This document shows, piece by piece, positions 40,997 through 48,355 of a DNA stretch of 50,106 nt (position 1 is the first letter of the stretch; the number at the start of each line of letters is the position of its first letter). The notes below the pieces were generated by a model. That model saw only the letters and a list, made by a program, of their open reading frames with translations, was not told the origin of the DNA and ran no database searches. Location: IMG/VR virus record IMGVR_UViG_3300005860_000041, positions 1 to 50,106 of that record, one strand, 5' to 3'. This DNA comes from a virus. The position numbers and the translations under genes were made by a program.

Positions 40997-41230
40997 TTAG
41001 GATGTTATGCGCGCAGTTATGCGCGTTGCTCGTCTAAACCCCTTTAGTTTAGGTAACCTTGTGCGTCCTCTCTTTTTAGTAGATAGGCGCACACCTCTAA
41101 TTGATGACTTTAACTTTGGCATACGTATTTTCTTTAGACGTGGCTTTTTTGGCTTGCGTGGCTTGCGTGCACGCGCCAACTTGGGCACTGCTAAGCCACG
41201 AGCAAGTAGCCTTGATGTGAGTGTCGGCAT
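40997..41230 (-). CDS. Highly basic protamine-like protein 1 (77 residues)
   Basis: The start at 41230 follows GGCGGTGATAAAAT. About 40 percent of residues are Arg or Lys, with Pro-rich clusters (RARKPRKPKKPRLKKIRMPK). No fold is expected. It is the last of three adjacent basic genes. Likely binds packaged or replicating DNA, or RNA; direct evidence is only composition. Confidence 0.75.
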   Translation of the reverse strand: MPTLTSRLLARGLAVPKLARARKPRKPKKPRLKKIRMPKLKSSIRGVRLSTKKRGRTRLPKLKGFRRATRITARITS

Positions 41231-41236
41231 ATTTTA

Positions 41237-41554
41237 TCACCGCCTTCTTGTCCTTCTTGTTGTCCTTCTTGTTGTCCTTCTTCGTGTAGTAGCTTTCTTT
41301 CCCCTTCCTTCTGTAGTTTGTCTTCGTCTTGCACGCCTTGTTTTTGTTGCTGCATTTCTTTTTGTCGTCCTTGCACGCTTTGTAGCTCTACTACGCCTGC
41401 GCGCTGGCTCTCCAGCTTCTTCTGGTATTGCTGGTGGAAACATACCCGTAGGCACAATGCCACCAAGTATGTCTAACGGCAAACCACCAGATATGCTCAT
41501 AGGTGGTATTGGTGGCGTCGGTGGCACTTGTGTTTGCTTTCGTCGCGGTGGCAT
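41237..41554 (-). CDS. Arg-rich protamine-like protein 2 (105 residues)
   Basis: Start at 41554 after GGAGGTGAACTGTA. The N-terminal 50 residues are Pro-rich and neutral (VPPTPPIPPMSISGGLPLDI); the C-terminal 55 are almost pure Arg/Lys/Thr/Ala (RRRTTRRTTRRTRRR at the end), resembling protamines and histone H1 tails. A hydrophobic docking segment followed by a DNA-binding tail would suit anchoring DNA inside the capsid. The other open frame on this strand is rejected because it has no ribosome binding site. Confidence 0.75.
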   Translation of the reverse strand: MPPRRKQTQVPPTPPIPPMSISGGLPLDILGGIVPTGMFPPAIPEEAGEPARRRSRATKRARTTKRNAATKTRRARRRQTTEGRGKKATTRRRTTRRTTRRTRRR

Positions 41555-41560
41555 TACAGT

Positions 41561-41815
41561 TCACCTCCTCTTACGCTTTTTGGACGCATTCTTTGCACGC
41601 TTCCTTGCACCTGCTCTGCCTAAACCATGCTTACCATATGCAATAGCAGCTGCAATCTTGCGTGCGTGTTCCAAATTACGAGGGCGATATGTTGCACGCG
41701 AGGTTGTCATTTTACCAGTCCTTTTATATTCACGAATGAGCTTTTGGATTTCCTTCGATGCCAGTGTAGCTTTTCTTTTTGCGCTACCTTCACGCCTTTT
41801 TGTCTTGCGAGGCAT
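41561..41815 (-). CDS. Highly basic protein 3 (84 residues)
   Basis: The start at 41815 follows GGAAGGTGATTAAA and gives MPRKTKRREGSAKRKATL. It is Lys/Arg-rich along the whole length, with a more structured middle (HARKIAAAIAYGKHGLGRAG) and a basic tail (ARKRAKNASKKRKRR). Probably a nucleic-acid-binding virion or packaging accessory protein; no family confirmed. Confidence 0.75.
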   Translation of the reverse strand: MPRKTKRREGSAKRKATLASKEIQKLIREYKRTGKMTTSRATYRPRNLEHARKIAAAIAYGKHGLGRAGARKRAKNASKKRKRR

Positions 41816-41816
41816 T

Positions 41817-42038
41817 TTAATCACCTTCCTTCGCACGCTTGGCTTTTATACGTGCACGATGCCTCTTCAGCCAAGGAGATGCAGGACGCAGTGGTTCATT
41901 GAACGCTGTGTTTTCTTTGACACGCGCCTTTTTCTCTTCCACATCGTCAATTGGTGGAAGCATATTCACAGTGACTTCGTAGCTGATACGCTTTACACCT
42001 TCTAACGGGTTCTCTTCAACGACTTCTTGCTTAGGCAT
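41817..42038 (-). CDS. Hypothetical small protein, 73 residues
   Basis: Start at 42038 after CAGGAGGTGATACTGC. Acidic first half (EVVEENPLEGV, DDVEEKKA), basic second half (LKRHRARIKAKRAKEGD). It is located directly after the portal gene. No recognised domain; it may be an assembly accessory protein. Confidence 0.7.
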   Translation of the reverse strand: MPKQEVVEENPLEGVKRISYEVTVNMLPPIDDVEEKKARVKENTAFNEPLRPASPWLKRHRARIKAKRAKEGD

Positions 42039-42063
42039 GCAGTATCACCTCCTGAATACATTA

Positions 42064-43908
42064 TTACTCAGTGCGTGGCATTTCGCCACCAATAGCTTCT
42101 GTCATTGTGCCAGGGCGCTCTTGTGCCCTTTTACTACCTCTCTTTTTACCCTTGCTTGCTTGTTGCAACATTGCCATCATTTGTTGCATCATCATCATTT
42201 GTTGCTTCTTTGCTTCAAATTCCTCTTCAGGTATGAGCACTTCATCAGGTTGCCACTGTAGCGACTTAATCATTTCCACAAGTAGATTATACCACTTGAT
42301 GGCAAGCGTCGCATCCGGGAACGCTTGTATGAGTTGCAAGAAGCTTGCAAGCTTGTTAATCTGCGCAGCACGTTGCATTATCGTCGTTATACCACGCGCC
42401 CTAAACTTGTAAGGTCGTGTCCATACTTCACTTGGGTCTTCAAGTTCTTGTGCATACTCTTCAATCTTGTCAAGCAGTTCTTTCAACTCTTCATCAGTGA
42501 CTTGGTCTCTAAAGCGTGTGAGGATAACCCAAATGCGCTGAAGTAGTGGTTCAAGCAATTGGTCTTCAATGTTTCGTCCAATAACTTCAACAAGCGCTGT
42601 AGCTTGCTCTCTACCAGTCACAATTTCAGTTGCAGTTGGACGCCCACGCGCACTCTGTGTGCCCATCAAAAGCTCTGTAATTCCAGTCGCATTTTGTATC
42701 TCACGCTCAAGTATGGCATAGATGTTCACAATCTCTTGCGTGATGCCACCAACATTGACTGCCGTCACTGGAGATGCGTTAGGTGGTATTGCACCACTTA
42801 AGAGCACAGTCTTGCCTGGCATGATGCCTTCTAAGATGTCTTCGGGTCTTGCAAGCATATCAAGTTGCACAACAAAGATTGGTAATGCATGGTAGCGTGA
42901 TGCATCAATCATGAAGTTCATGAACTCATTTAGGGCACGCTGTAGCTCTATCGCATCATGCACTAAGCCCTTATGATAGACAAGGAATGGTCTATAAAAT
43001 GGCGCTGCAATGATGAATGGATGCCTGAATGGCGCATAAGGGTTAGGTATCGGTCCTCTTAGAAGCTTATCTTCATCAGCAATCACCATGTAGGCGTTTG
43101 GATGAATGATATTACCATCCTCATCTGTCACCGTGCCCCAAAATTCCCAAATCTTCACATGCTTCTTGTATGGCGATGTTGGAATGAATGTGCCTTTTGT
43201 CTTTGCCCAATCTTCAACCCCTGAACCTTTTAGCTCCTTTACTTTGTCTGGGTCAAAGTAGCCAACCTCTGCAAGCGCTTTCACTGTTGAAAGTTCAAGA
43301 TAGAATTCGTGGATGGCAAATGTATCTTTGCCAGTCCAGTCAAGATAAAGGTCTAATGGGTCAACTAAGTCAATTCTTACACCTGCAACATTTTTTACAC
43401 TTGGCATCAAGCCAAGCGCCGATAACTGCCACTCGATGTTCTGCTCTGTGTGCCAGTATACTTTATATGCAAGCATGCCTGTAACTAAGCCAACAATGAG
43501 CGCTTCATAGAAGCTCTCCACAAATCTATTTTCTTCAAGCACATGCCATAGCACACGTTCAATAGATTTTGCAATGTCAAGGTCTACTGGAGTGTTCCTT
43601 ATTGGGTCAACGCTAAAAAAGGCTCGTGATTGCACCGTGAGAACTTTTAAGATAGCAGCTGCGACTTCAACAGCCTTCGTGAGCTTAGGAATGTATGTCT
43701 TTGCCTGCCAAGGGCGCTTTGCACTAAAGTCATACTCCTGTCTATAAACGCGCCATGCTTCTTTTGCTCTATTCTCCCAGTTCAGGCGGTAGTTCTTTGA
43801 GCACCTTTGTAAGTCTTGGACAAACTTCACATAGAAGCTTTCAGGTAATATGCGCCCTTCGTCAAACTCAACTTCGGGCATACTTTTGTCAAGCCATTCC
43901 TGTGGCAC
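42064..43908 (-). CDS. Portal protein
   Basis: A 614-residue protein; starts with GTG at 43908, immediately after the TerL stop and GGGGTGATTTAA. Features expected of podoviral portals: N-terminal helical CSKNYRLNWENRAKEAWRVY, central wing/stem with DPLDLYLDWTGKD and FIIAAPFYRPFLVYHKGL, NATGITELLMGTQSARGRPT (the portal clip region pattern), then a Met/Gln-rich helical tail (QQMMMMQQMMAMLQQ) for the barrel. The size fits the family. It forms the dodecameric DNA entry ring. Confidence 0.85.
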   Translation of the reverse strand: MPQEWLDKSMPEVEFDEGRILPESFYVKFVQDLQRCSKNYRLNWENRAKEAWRVYRQEYDFSAKRPWQAKTYIPKLTKAVEVAAAILKVLTVQSRAFFSVDPIRNTPVDLDIAKSIERVLWHVLEENRFVESFYEALIVGLVTGMLAYKVYWHTEQNIEWQLSALGLMPSVKNVAGVRIDLVDPLDLYLDWTGKDTFAIHEFYLELSTVKALAEVGYFDPDKVKELKGSGVEDWAKTKGTFIPTSPYKKHVKIWEFWGTVTDEDGNIIHPNAYMVIADEDKLLRGPIPNPYAPFRHPFIIAAPFYRPFLVYHKGLVHDAIELQRALNEFMNFMIDASRYHALPIFVVQLDMLARPEDILEGIMPGKTVLLSGAIPPNASPVTAVNVGGITQEIVNIYAILEREIQNATGITELLMGTQSARGRPTATEIVTGREQATALVEVIGRNIEDQLLEPLLQRIWVILTRFRDQVTDEELKELLDKIEEYAQELEDPSEVWTRPYKFRARGITTIMQRAAQINKLASFLQLIQAFPDATLAIKWYNLLVEMIKSLQWQPDEVLIPEEEFEAKKQQMMMMQQMMAMLQQASKGKKRGSKRAQERPGTMTEAIGGEMPRTE

Positions 43909-45297
43909 TTAAATCACCCCGTATGTTGGCGATGGCACATCAATCAATGGCACTGATGATTGTGTGCCACGCAATGTCCAAGGCATCGCCTTAAGAATGA
44001 TAAAGCCTAACGCATCCATGGCGTGAACGCTAATATGCCTTGTGTCAACTTTCAATTCTCCAGTATCGGTGGGCTTCCAAGAATACCCACCACGGAAGCC
44101 ATCGTCAATTATTTTAGCGCGCTCAACATCAACTTGCAACATTGCTCCACCTTCTCTTGAGCGCTTGCTTAGAAGTTCATGCATTGCTCGCACTCTATCA
44201 AGCATGTTGGAATACACCGTATGAAGTGTTATACCATGCTCCCGAAAGATTTCAATGACACTTTTGTCTGAAGTTGGATAATGAGCTTTTGCATCATGCC
44301 CTGCAACATCAATGATTGAAAAGCGTGCACCCCATACTACCGAGGTTGGGTCTGTATTAGCTAATGCTTCGCTCATTAGGACATGCGTCACAGTCTCAAC
44401 ATACTTAAGGAAGTCGCCCATCCACATACCTGATTGCACCTCAGCCCACAACACATTGAACTTTTGTGCCACAGGAAGCCATTGTGCAATTACACACGCG
44501 GGGTGTGCATGCCCAATATCCCAACCTCGGTAAAGTGGCACTGCAAGGCTCACTTTCAAGTTGTGTGCACGGTGCTCCTCATTGTATTCGGGGAAGATGG
44601 GCTCATAGCCTTCAAGTTCAACCCAGTCACCTTCTAAGTATCTTTGACGCCACTTAAGTGGCATCTGTTTCAGTTGCAGTTCAACATAGGCAGGGTCTAT
44701 GAACGGGTTTTCAACAGTGCGTGAGCGACAAAAGAATAGCTCCTCATCTTCATACACATCCCTGCCACCAGCCTTGCTTACAAAGCGCTCATAAAGCCAA
44801 TGTGTTGGTGATGCAGGGTTGGCAGTGAGCCATATTTGTGGTGGGTAGCCACGCTGGCTCAACCTACCCACGAGGAAATTGAAAATGCTATCGTCTTTAA
44901 ACTCAGTAGCTTCGTCAATATAACACGCTGCAAGCTCAAGGGAGCCAAACTTTTGAAACTCATCCAGTGCCCTAAAAAGCACAATTGAAGGTGGGTCATC
45001 ACGGCTTGGCTGTATCACCGCTTTATCTTCTGAGTGCTTATACATCTTGAGCCAGTCAGGCGGTAAGATTTGCATGAATGTTGCACGCGTCGTATCATAT
45101 AGCTCCCTGTATGTCTTCCTGCCTACTAAGACGCACGCACCTGGATTTTGCAAGATGTAATGGAGCACCTTGCAACAGCCTGCGAATGTCTTTCCAGCAC
45201 GCCAGCCACCAATGTAGATACACACAGGCTGGCGTGCCTGCACAAACATTGCTTGTTTTGGCGTTAGCTCAATCTCTTTTTGCATCATCTTGTGCAT
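43909..45297 (-). CDS. terL: Terminase large subunit (TerL)
   Basis: A 462-residue protein; start at 45297 close behind GGAGGTGT, with ATGs at 45288 and 45285 as alternatives. The Walker A motif GGWRAGKTF lies near residue 30, Walker B LAACYIDEATEF near residue 120 with the catalytic Glu, and a coupling-motif-like WLTANPASPTHWLYE follows. The nuclease domain has RGWDIGHAHPACVIAQW and later IIDVAGHDA acidic residues. It powers and cuts packaged DNA. It overlaps the upstream gene by about 29 bases and the portal GTG follows its stop directly. Confidence 0.93.
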   Translation of the reverse strand: MHKMMQKEIELTPKQAMFVQARQPVCIYIGGWRAGKTFAGCCKVLHYILQNPGACVLVGRKTYRELYDTTRATFMQILPPDWLKMYKHSEDKAVIQPSRDDPPSIVLFRALDEFQKFGSLELAACYIDEATEFKDDSIFNFLVGRLSQRGYPPQIWLTANPASPTHWLYERFVSKAGGRDVYEDEELFFCRSRTVENPFIDPAYVELQLKQMPLKWRQRYLEGDWVELEGYEPIFPEYNEEHRAHNLKVSLAVPLYRGWDIGHAHPACVIAQWLPVAQKFNVLWAEVQSGMWMGDFLKYVETVTHVLMSEALANTDPTSVVWGARFSIIDVAGHDAKAHYPTSDKSVIEIFREHGITLHTVYSNMLDRVRAMHELLSKRSREGGAMLQVDVERAKIIDDGFRGGYSWKPTDTGELKVDTRHISVHAMDALGFIILKAMPWTLRGTQSSVPLIDVPSPTYGVI

Positions 45298-46060
45298 ACA
45301 CCTCCAATGGCTTACCATCGAATGTGCTCAATTTCCTTTCAGCGGTTGCCTCTATTATCGCCTCAATGTCATCCCAGATGCTATCATCGATTTCGATTTT
45401 CACACCAACCAAGTTCACCTTCTCAATCAAGATGCGCCTTGTAATGAGCACCCAAAGTTGTGTTGCTGTTATTGTGCTATACCCACATTCACGTAGTTTG
45501 TCACGCATTTTGAACACAACATAGGCGATAAAAGAAGCAAACGAAAGTGGTGTGTTAAATGAAGTGACAATAAGGTCGGCAAGGTGTTGTCTTGAGATTG
45601 TTACGCTCCTTGTCGTCTTCACAAAGCCATCTAAAGTTGCTTCAATGTCATTGATAGTGAGCTTCTGCTTAGCAGTGCACCGATATTGCCTATAGAGCTT
45701 CGTCCAGTGTGCCGAAGTTTTCATGTAAGCGTATGGCACGAGCTTTTCAGGTGGCTCGTCAGGACATAACATGTGCAAGCAAAAGAGTGATGTCATTGGT
45801 GCACTGTAGCTCTCTGGAATTGCACCAAAGACTTTGTAGACAACACGCAATTGATAGAGCTTGTAGCGTGACCCAATCTCACTAAGCAACTTTTTTCTCT
45901 GCTCATCGTCAATATCATCACGGTTATCAATCGCATCAACAAGTAGCGCATGGACAATCCATTGATGCATCTTCGTCTGTTTTACAAGTTGCTGTAGTTG
46001 CGCTATACTTGCATTCATGAGGAAGTGCTTTAGGCTGTCAATGTCAGTGAGCATAAGCAT
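45269..46060 (-). CDS. Hypothetical protein heading the late operon, 263 residues
   Basis: The start at 46060 follows AAGGGTGATGAAAC. Mostly helical, with basic and acidic patches; a pair of Cys lies in FCLHMLCPDEP. No DNA-binding or catalytic motif is recognised. It is the first gene of the 36-kb late region, and its C-terminus overlaps TerL by 29 bases. Position is where a small terminase would normally lie, but the sequence does not look like one and a better TerS candidate is on the opposite strand. Confidence 0.7.
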   Translation of the reverse strand: MLMLTDIDSLKHFLMNASIAQLQQLVKQTKMHQWIVHALLVDAIDNRDDIDDEQRKKLLSEIGSRYKLYQLRVVYKVFGAIPESYSAPMTSLFCLHMLCPDEPPEKLVPYAYMKTSAHWTKLYRQYRCTAKQKLTINDIEATLDGFVKTTRSVTISRQHLADLIVTSFNTPLSFASFIAYVVFKMRDKLRECGYSTITATQLWVLITRRILIEKVNLVGVKIEIDDSIWDDIEAIIEATAERKLSTFDGKPLEVYAQDDAKRD

Positions 46061-46073
46061 TGTTTCATCACCC

Positions 46074-46094
46074 TTAATTAAGTGTAGCGCAAAA
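46074..46094 (-). promoter_or_regulatory. Weak candidate late promoter in the 45-bp divergent gap
   Basis: The minus strand reads TTTTGCGCTACACTTAATTAA, which resembles the common motif only loosely (TTTT, GC, then TTAAT). It is the only gap available for starting the 36-kb late operon, which must begin here or inside the plus-strand TerS gene. Confidence 0.25.
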
Positions 46095-46105
46095 GGAGGG
46101 AGAGC

Positions 46106-46633
46106 ATGCATGCCAAAGAAGAAATCACCAAAGGAGAAGAAGGTCGTCTCGAAGGGCGGGAAGGGTCCAAACAGGCTCCTTCCGAAGAAGCACGTCCGTG
46201 TGTAAGTAAGATTGAAGTTGGGCTGGCACTCGCCAATACAAAATGCGCATTAACGAAAGAAGAGGCGCGTGATGTCATCGTAGGTGGGCTAAGGAAAGGC
46301 TTCTTCCTCGATGACATCATGCAAGAATATGGTATATCTAAATCGGACATAGATGAGCTTGTGCAAGTCTACCCTGAGGTTGCACAAGCCATAAGGAACT
46401 ACTTTGACTTTTGGGCACTCAGGATAGAGCGCAAGCTCATTGAGCGTGCATTGCAAGACGACACCACTGCAATGGTAAAATTCTTGCAAGCACGCCACCC
46501 ATGCTATCAAGGCACAACAGATTTGCAACAGACGGTGCTTCGTTTCAAGATACTACAATCGGGTGGCGCACGAGAGAAGAAAAAGGAAGGTGTCATTGAT
46601 GTCGCTGTTGAAGAGAATATGGAACGAGATTAA
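46106..46633 (+). CDS. Terminase small subunit candidate (TerS)
   Basis: A 175-residue protein; ATG at 46106 is 6 bases after AAAAGGAGGGAGAGC. After a variable Glu/Lys-rich N-terminus come a helix-turn-helix-like EEARDVIVGGLRKGFFLDDI, MQEYGISKSDIDELVQVYPE and AIRNYFDFWALRIERKLIER, then TTAMVKFLQARHPCYQGTT, which is the typical TerS 'KFLLKNR-P' pattern. TerS recognises DNA and recruits TerL. It is transcribed away from terL, an unusual arrangement. The first 32 codons overlap another plausible ORF. Confidence 0.7.
   Translation: MHAKEEITKGEEGRLEGREGSKQAPSEEARPCVSKIEVGLALANTKCALTKEEARDVIVGGLRKGFFLDDIMQEYGISKSDIDELVQVYPEVAQAIRNYFDFWALRIERKLIERALQDDTTAMVKFLQARHPCYQGTTDLQQTVLRFKILQSGGAREKKKEGVIDVAVEENMERD
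46110..46205 (+). CDS. Alternative overlapping ORF: basic 31-residue peptide
   Basis: The ATG at 46110, four bases after the TerS ATG (ATGCATG), opens a +1 frame coding MPKKKSPKEKKVVSKGGKGP and ending LLPKKHVRV at 46205. It is very Lys-rich, like small DNA/RNA-binding peptides, and has the same Shine-Dalgarno at 10 bases. It is either a genuine dual-coded peptide or an accidental frame. Confidence 0.3.
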   Translation: MPKKKSPKEKKVVSKGGKGPNRLLPKKHVRV

Positions 46634-46847
46634 ATTCACATGGGACTTGTTCATCGCATACATTGTTGACGAAATTGTTGATTGGGTTAGAGTGCAATTT
46701 TACGGCACAATATTCGTATATGCCGCTAAATTGACAATGCACTCGGCTAAAAAACTTGGCTTCATCAAGGAGCATGAATTTATGATTGTGACGCCAGATG
46801 AGATAATCATACCATTGCCATCAGGAGGCGATGAAAATGATACTTAA
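46599..46847 (+). CDS. Small membrane-associated protein candidate, 82 residues
   Basis: The start at 46599 follows AAGGAAGGTGTCATTG and overlaps TerS by 35 bases; an earlier in-frame ATG has no ribosome binding site. An N-terminal amphipathic/aromatic segment (LFIAYIVDEIVDWVRVQFYG, continuing hydrophobic TIFVYAA) could associate with membrane. Not recognised. It may be a lysis-related factor given the holin-like gene downstream. Confidence 0.6.
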   Translation: MSLLKRIWNEIKFTWDLFIAYIVDEIVDWVRVQFYGTIFVYAAKLTMHSAKKLGFIKEHEFMIVTPDEIIIPLPSGGDENDT

Positions 46848-47124
46848 GAAGGTGTTCAAGACAATCGAAAAATACTTCCTTAGGCGCTACATGGAAAAAT
46901 CACTTGAATACTTGGTCGGTGACCTGAAAGATGTGCTACTTGTGATTGTAGAGCAACTTGACAAGAAGCCGTATACAAATACTCAAAAGTTTGAAGAAGC
47001 AAAGAAAGCGCTTGAAGCATTGCTTAAAGAGAAGGGTAGGCAACTTACGAAGCGCCAAATCAACCTTGCTGTTGAGTTGGCGGTGAACATTTTCCATGAA
47101 GCTTTGGAAAGAATTACTAAATGA
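46837..47124 (+). CDS. Small helical protein, paralog of the next gene (95 residues)
   Basis: The start at 46837 is spaced 8 bases from CAGGAGG; an ATG at 46831 is too close. Helical and basic, with EEAKKALEALLKEKGRQLTK followed by RQINLAVELAVNIFHEAL. This C-terminal segment aligns with KGITLKERQLNLLVALAM of the following protein, suggesting tandem duplication. Function unknown. Confidence 0.7.
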   Translation: MILKKVFKTIEKYFLRRYMEKSLEYLVGDLKDVLLVIVEQLDKKPYTNTQKFEEAKKALEALLKEKGRQLTKRQINLAVELAVNIFHEALERITK

Positions 47125-47380
47125 GACACTCATCACACTGCTGGTGCACATAAATAGTGAGATGGGGTGGAAAGAAAGTAAGCTCTTTACACGGAAAATA
47201 ATTACAGCGGCTTTATGGGCATTGTATAAGACACGGTGCTTTGAACATGAACACGCACTTGCAAAATACAATATCTCGTTACTACTGCACAGAAAAGGGA
47301 TAACGCTAAAGGAGCGCCAACTCAACCTGTTGGTGGCTCTTGCAATGTGCCGAGCCTTAGATTGGCTCATCATCTATTAG
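47096..47380 (+). CDS. Small helical protein, paralog of the previous gene (94 residues)
   Basis: The ATG at 47096 lies within the previous gene (29-base overlap) and has only a weak GGCGGTG nearby, so coupling is likely; ATG 47162 is an alternative start. The C-terminal half repeats the KG-x-LT/K-RQ-NLxVxLA pattern of its neighbour. Function unknown. Confidence 0.6.
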   Translation: MKLWKELLNETLITLLVHINSEMGWKESKLFTRKIITAALWALYKTRCFEHEHALAKYNISLLLHRKGITLKERQLNLLVALAMCRALDWLIIY

Positions 47381-47396
47381 GCAACGGTGATGTGGT

Positions 47397-47684
47397 ATGT
47401 TACATGCATTGCTCGCAAACAAGACGGTCATCTTCGCACTCGCTGGTGCTGCTGGCGCAATTGCAAGAGCTTGTATCAGTGGCTTCATCGAACTGCCAAA
47501 AAGAAAAGGACATAAAATCGCTCTTGGCTTTCTAAGTGACTTGATGCTCGGTATCATACTCGGTATCATCGTCGACCAATCCCCTATCATTGCATTTAGC
47601 GCCGCATTCGCCGGTAGACAAGCAGTTGAAGACATTGTTAAGCAATTTTCAGGTAAGAAGGCTGAAGGAAATGAGCAGGAATAA
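47397..47684 (+). CDS. Holin-like small membrane protein
   Basis: A 95-residue protein. Two strongly hydrophobic segments: TVIFALAGAAGAIARACISG (about 10-29) and FLSDLMLGIILGIIVDQSPI extended by IAFSAAFAG (about 45-73), then a charged C-terminus (KKAEGNEQE). Short size, 2-3 membrane segments and a charged tail are typical of holins. It could release the amidase encoded at 10807-11298. The ribosome binding site is weak (GGTGATGTGGT). It overlaps the signal peptidase gene by 14 bases. Confidence 0.6.
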   Translation: MLHALLANKTVIFALAGAAGAIARACISGFIELPKRKGHKIALGFLSDLMLGIILGIIVDQSPIIAFSAAFAGRQAVEDIVKQFSGKKAEGNEQE

Positions 47685-48180
47685 TTACGTGAGAATAAAA
47701 CGCAAAGTTGTCTTGTTTTGTATTTGCCTTGCTTTGTCAACTTCTTTCACTTTAATCGTGGATTACCATTACGTCCCAGTCCTAACACACGGACTTTCAA
47801 TGTATAAGACACTCGGCACACTCAGTATCGCACTTTTGAAACGATATCACTTCGAAAACTACAAGGACATCGAAGACATCAAAATCGGTGACTTGGTCGA
47901 CGTAAGAATTACCGACGACAATAAAATCTTACACATCGTCAAAAGAGTAGTCGCTAAACAAAACGACAAAATCTGGGTGCTCGGCGAACACCCATTCTCA
48001 TACGATAGCCGATACTACGGCTGGGTCCCAGTGTTCCAAGTGTATGGAAAAATCATACACTACATCGTGCTAAAAAAACCATCAGAAGAAGAACTCCATA
48101 ACATAAAACTCGACACAATTAGAGCAAACCAAATAAAGTTTCCATACCCCAACTTGCCACAAAACATGGATGAAGAATAA
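47671..48180 (+). CDS. Type I signal peptidase (S26 family)
   Basis: A 169-residue protein; start at 47671 after GAAGGAA. One N-terminal transmembrane segment (VVLFCICLALSTSFTLIV, about 13-30) is followed by all boxes of bacterial signal peptidase I: B, HGLSMYKTLG with the nucleophile Ser; C, IKIGDLVDVRI; D, HIVKRVVAKQND with the catalytic Lys; E, LGEHPFSYDSRYYGWVPV with the SxDSRxxG signature. It is short but complete. It would cleave exported preproteins at the membrane. The only gene product here with a clear signal peptide is the protease at 40204-40980. Signal peptidases are rare in phages; capture from a bacterial host is likely. Confidence 0.85.
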   Translation: MSRNNYVRIKRKVVLFCICLALSTSFTLIVDYHYVPVLTHGLSMYKTLGTLSIALLKRYHFENYKDIEDIKIGDLVDVRITDDNKILHIVKRVVAKQNDKIWVLGEHPFSYDSRYYGWVPVFQVYGKIIHYIVLKKPSEEELHNIKLDTIRANQIKFPYPNLPQNMDEE

Positions 48181-48182
48181 AA

Positions 48183-48201
48183 GTGCATGTAATACATGCA
48201 C
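48183..48201 (+). terminator. Hairpin after the plus-strand operon
   Basis: GTGCATGT, AAT loop, ACATGCAC: an 8-bp perfect stem beginning three bases after the signal peptidase stop. It is followed by GTGCCCCACAAATTTT, a weak T-run. Confidence 0.55.
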
Positions 48202-48248
48202 GTGCCCCACAAATTTTCCTCATAATGACCTCATTTTGGGTGATTGAG

Positions 48249-48278
48249 TTGACAAAAAGAGTGGGAAGAGTGTAAAAT
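48249..48278 (+). promoter_or_regulatory. Consensus sigma70-type promoter
   Basis: TTGACA (48249-48254), 18-bp spacer, TAAAAT (48273-48278). It is the best host-type promoter in the window and is aimed into the GC-rich repeat region, not at a conventional gene. Start of transcription is expected near 48285. Confidence 0.65.
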
Positions 48279-48289
48279 GAAAGGAAATG

Positions 48290-48355
48290 ATGTGTGAGGT
48301 AGCTTCCTACTGGGTGACTGCCCCCTTCGGGGGCAACTGGCGCGCCGTCTGGTGA
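48290..48355 (+). CDS. Possible 21-residue leader peptide
   Basis: ATG at 48290 after AAGGAA gives MCEVASYWVTAPFGGNWRAV then W and a stop, lying just inside the predicted transcript start. It spans the UUCG hairpin. It may be a leader peptide, or chance. Confidence 0.25.
   Translation: MCEVASYWVTAPFGGNWRAVW

Noticed and set aside
41191-41466. Gln/Glu-rich frame overlapping the Arg-rich protein gene.
   Set aside because: A shifted reading of the Arg-rich repeats with no ribosome binding site; the 41237-41554 frame has a good one.
47390-47520. Alternative ATG at 47390 opening a Trp/Arg/Cys-rich frame over the holin-like gene.
   Set aside because: The composition is typical of a shifted frame, whereas the 47397 frame gives two clean membrane segments.
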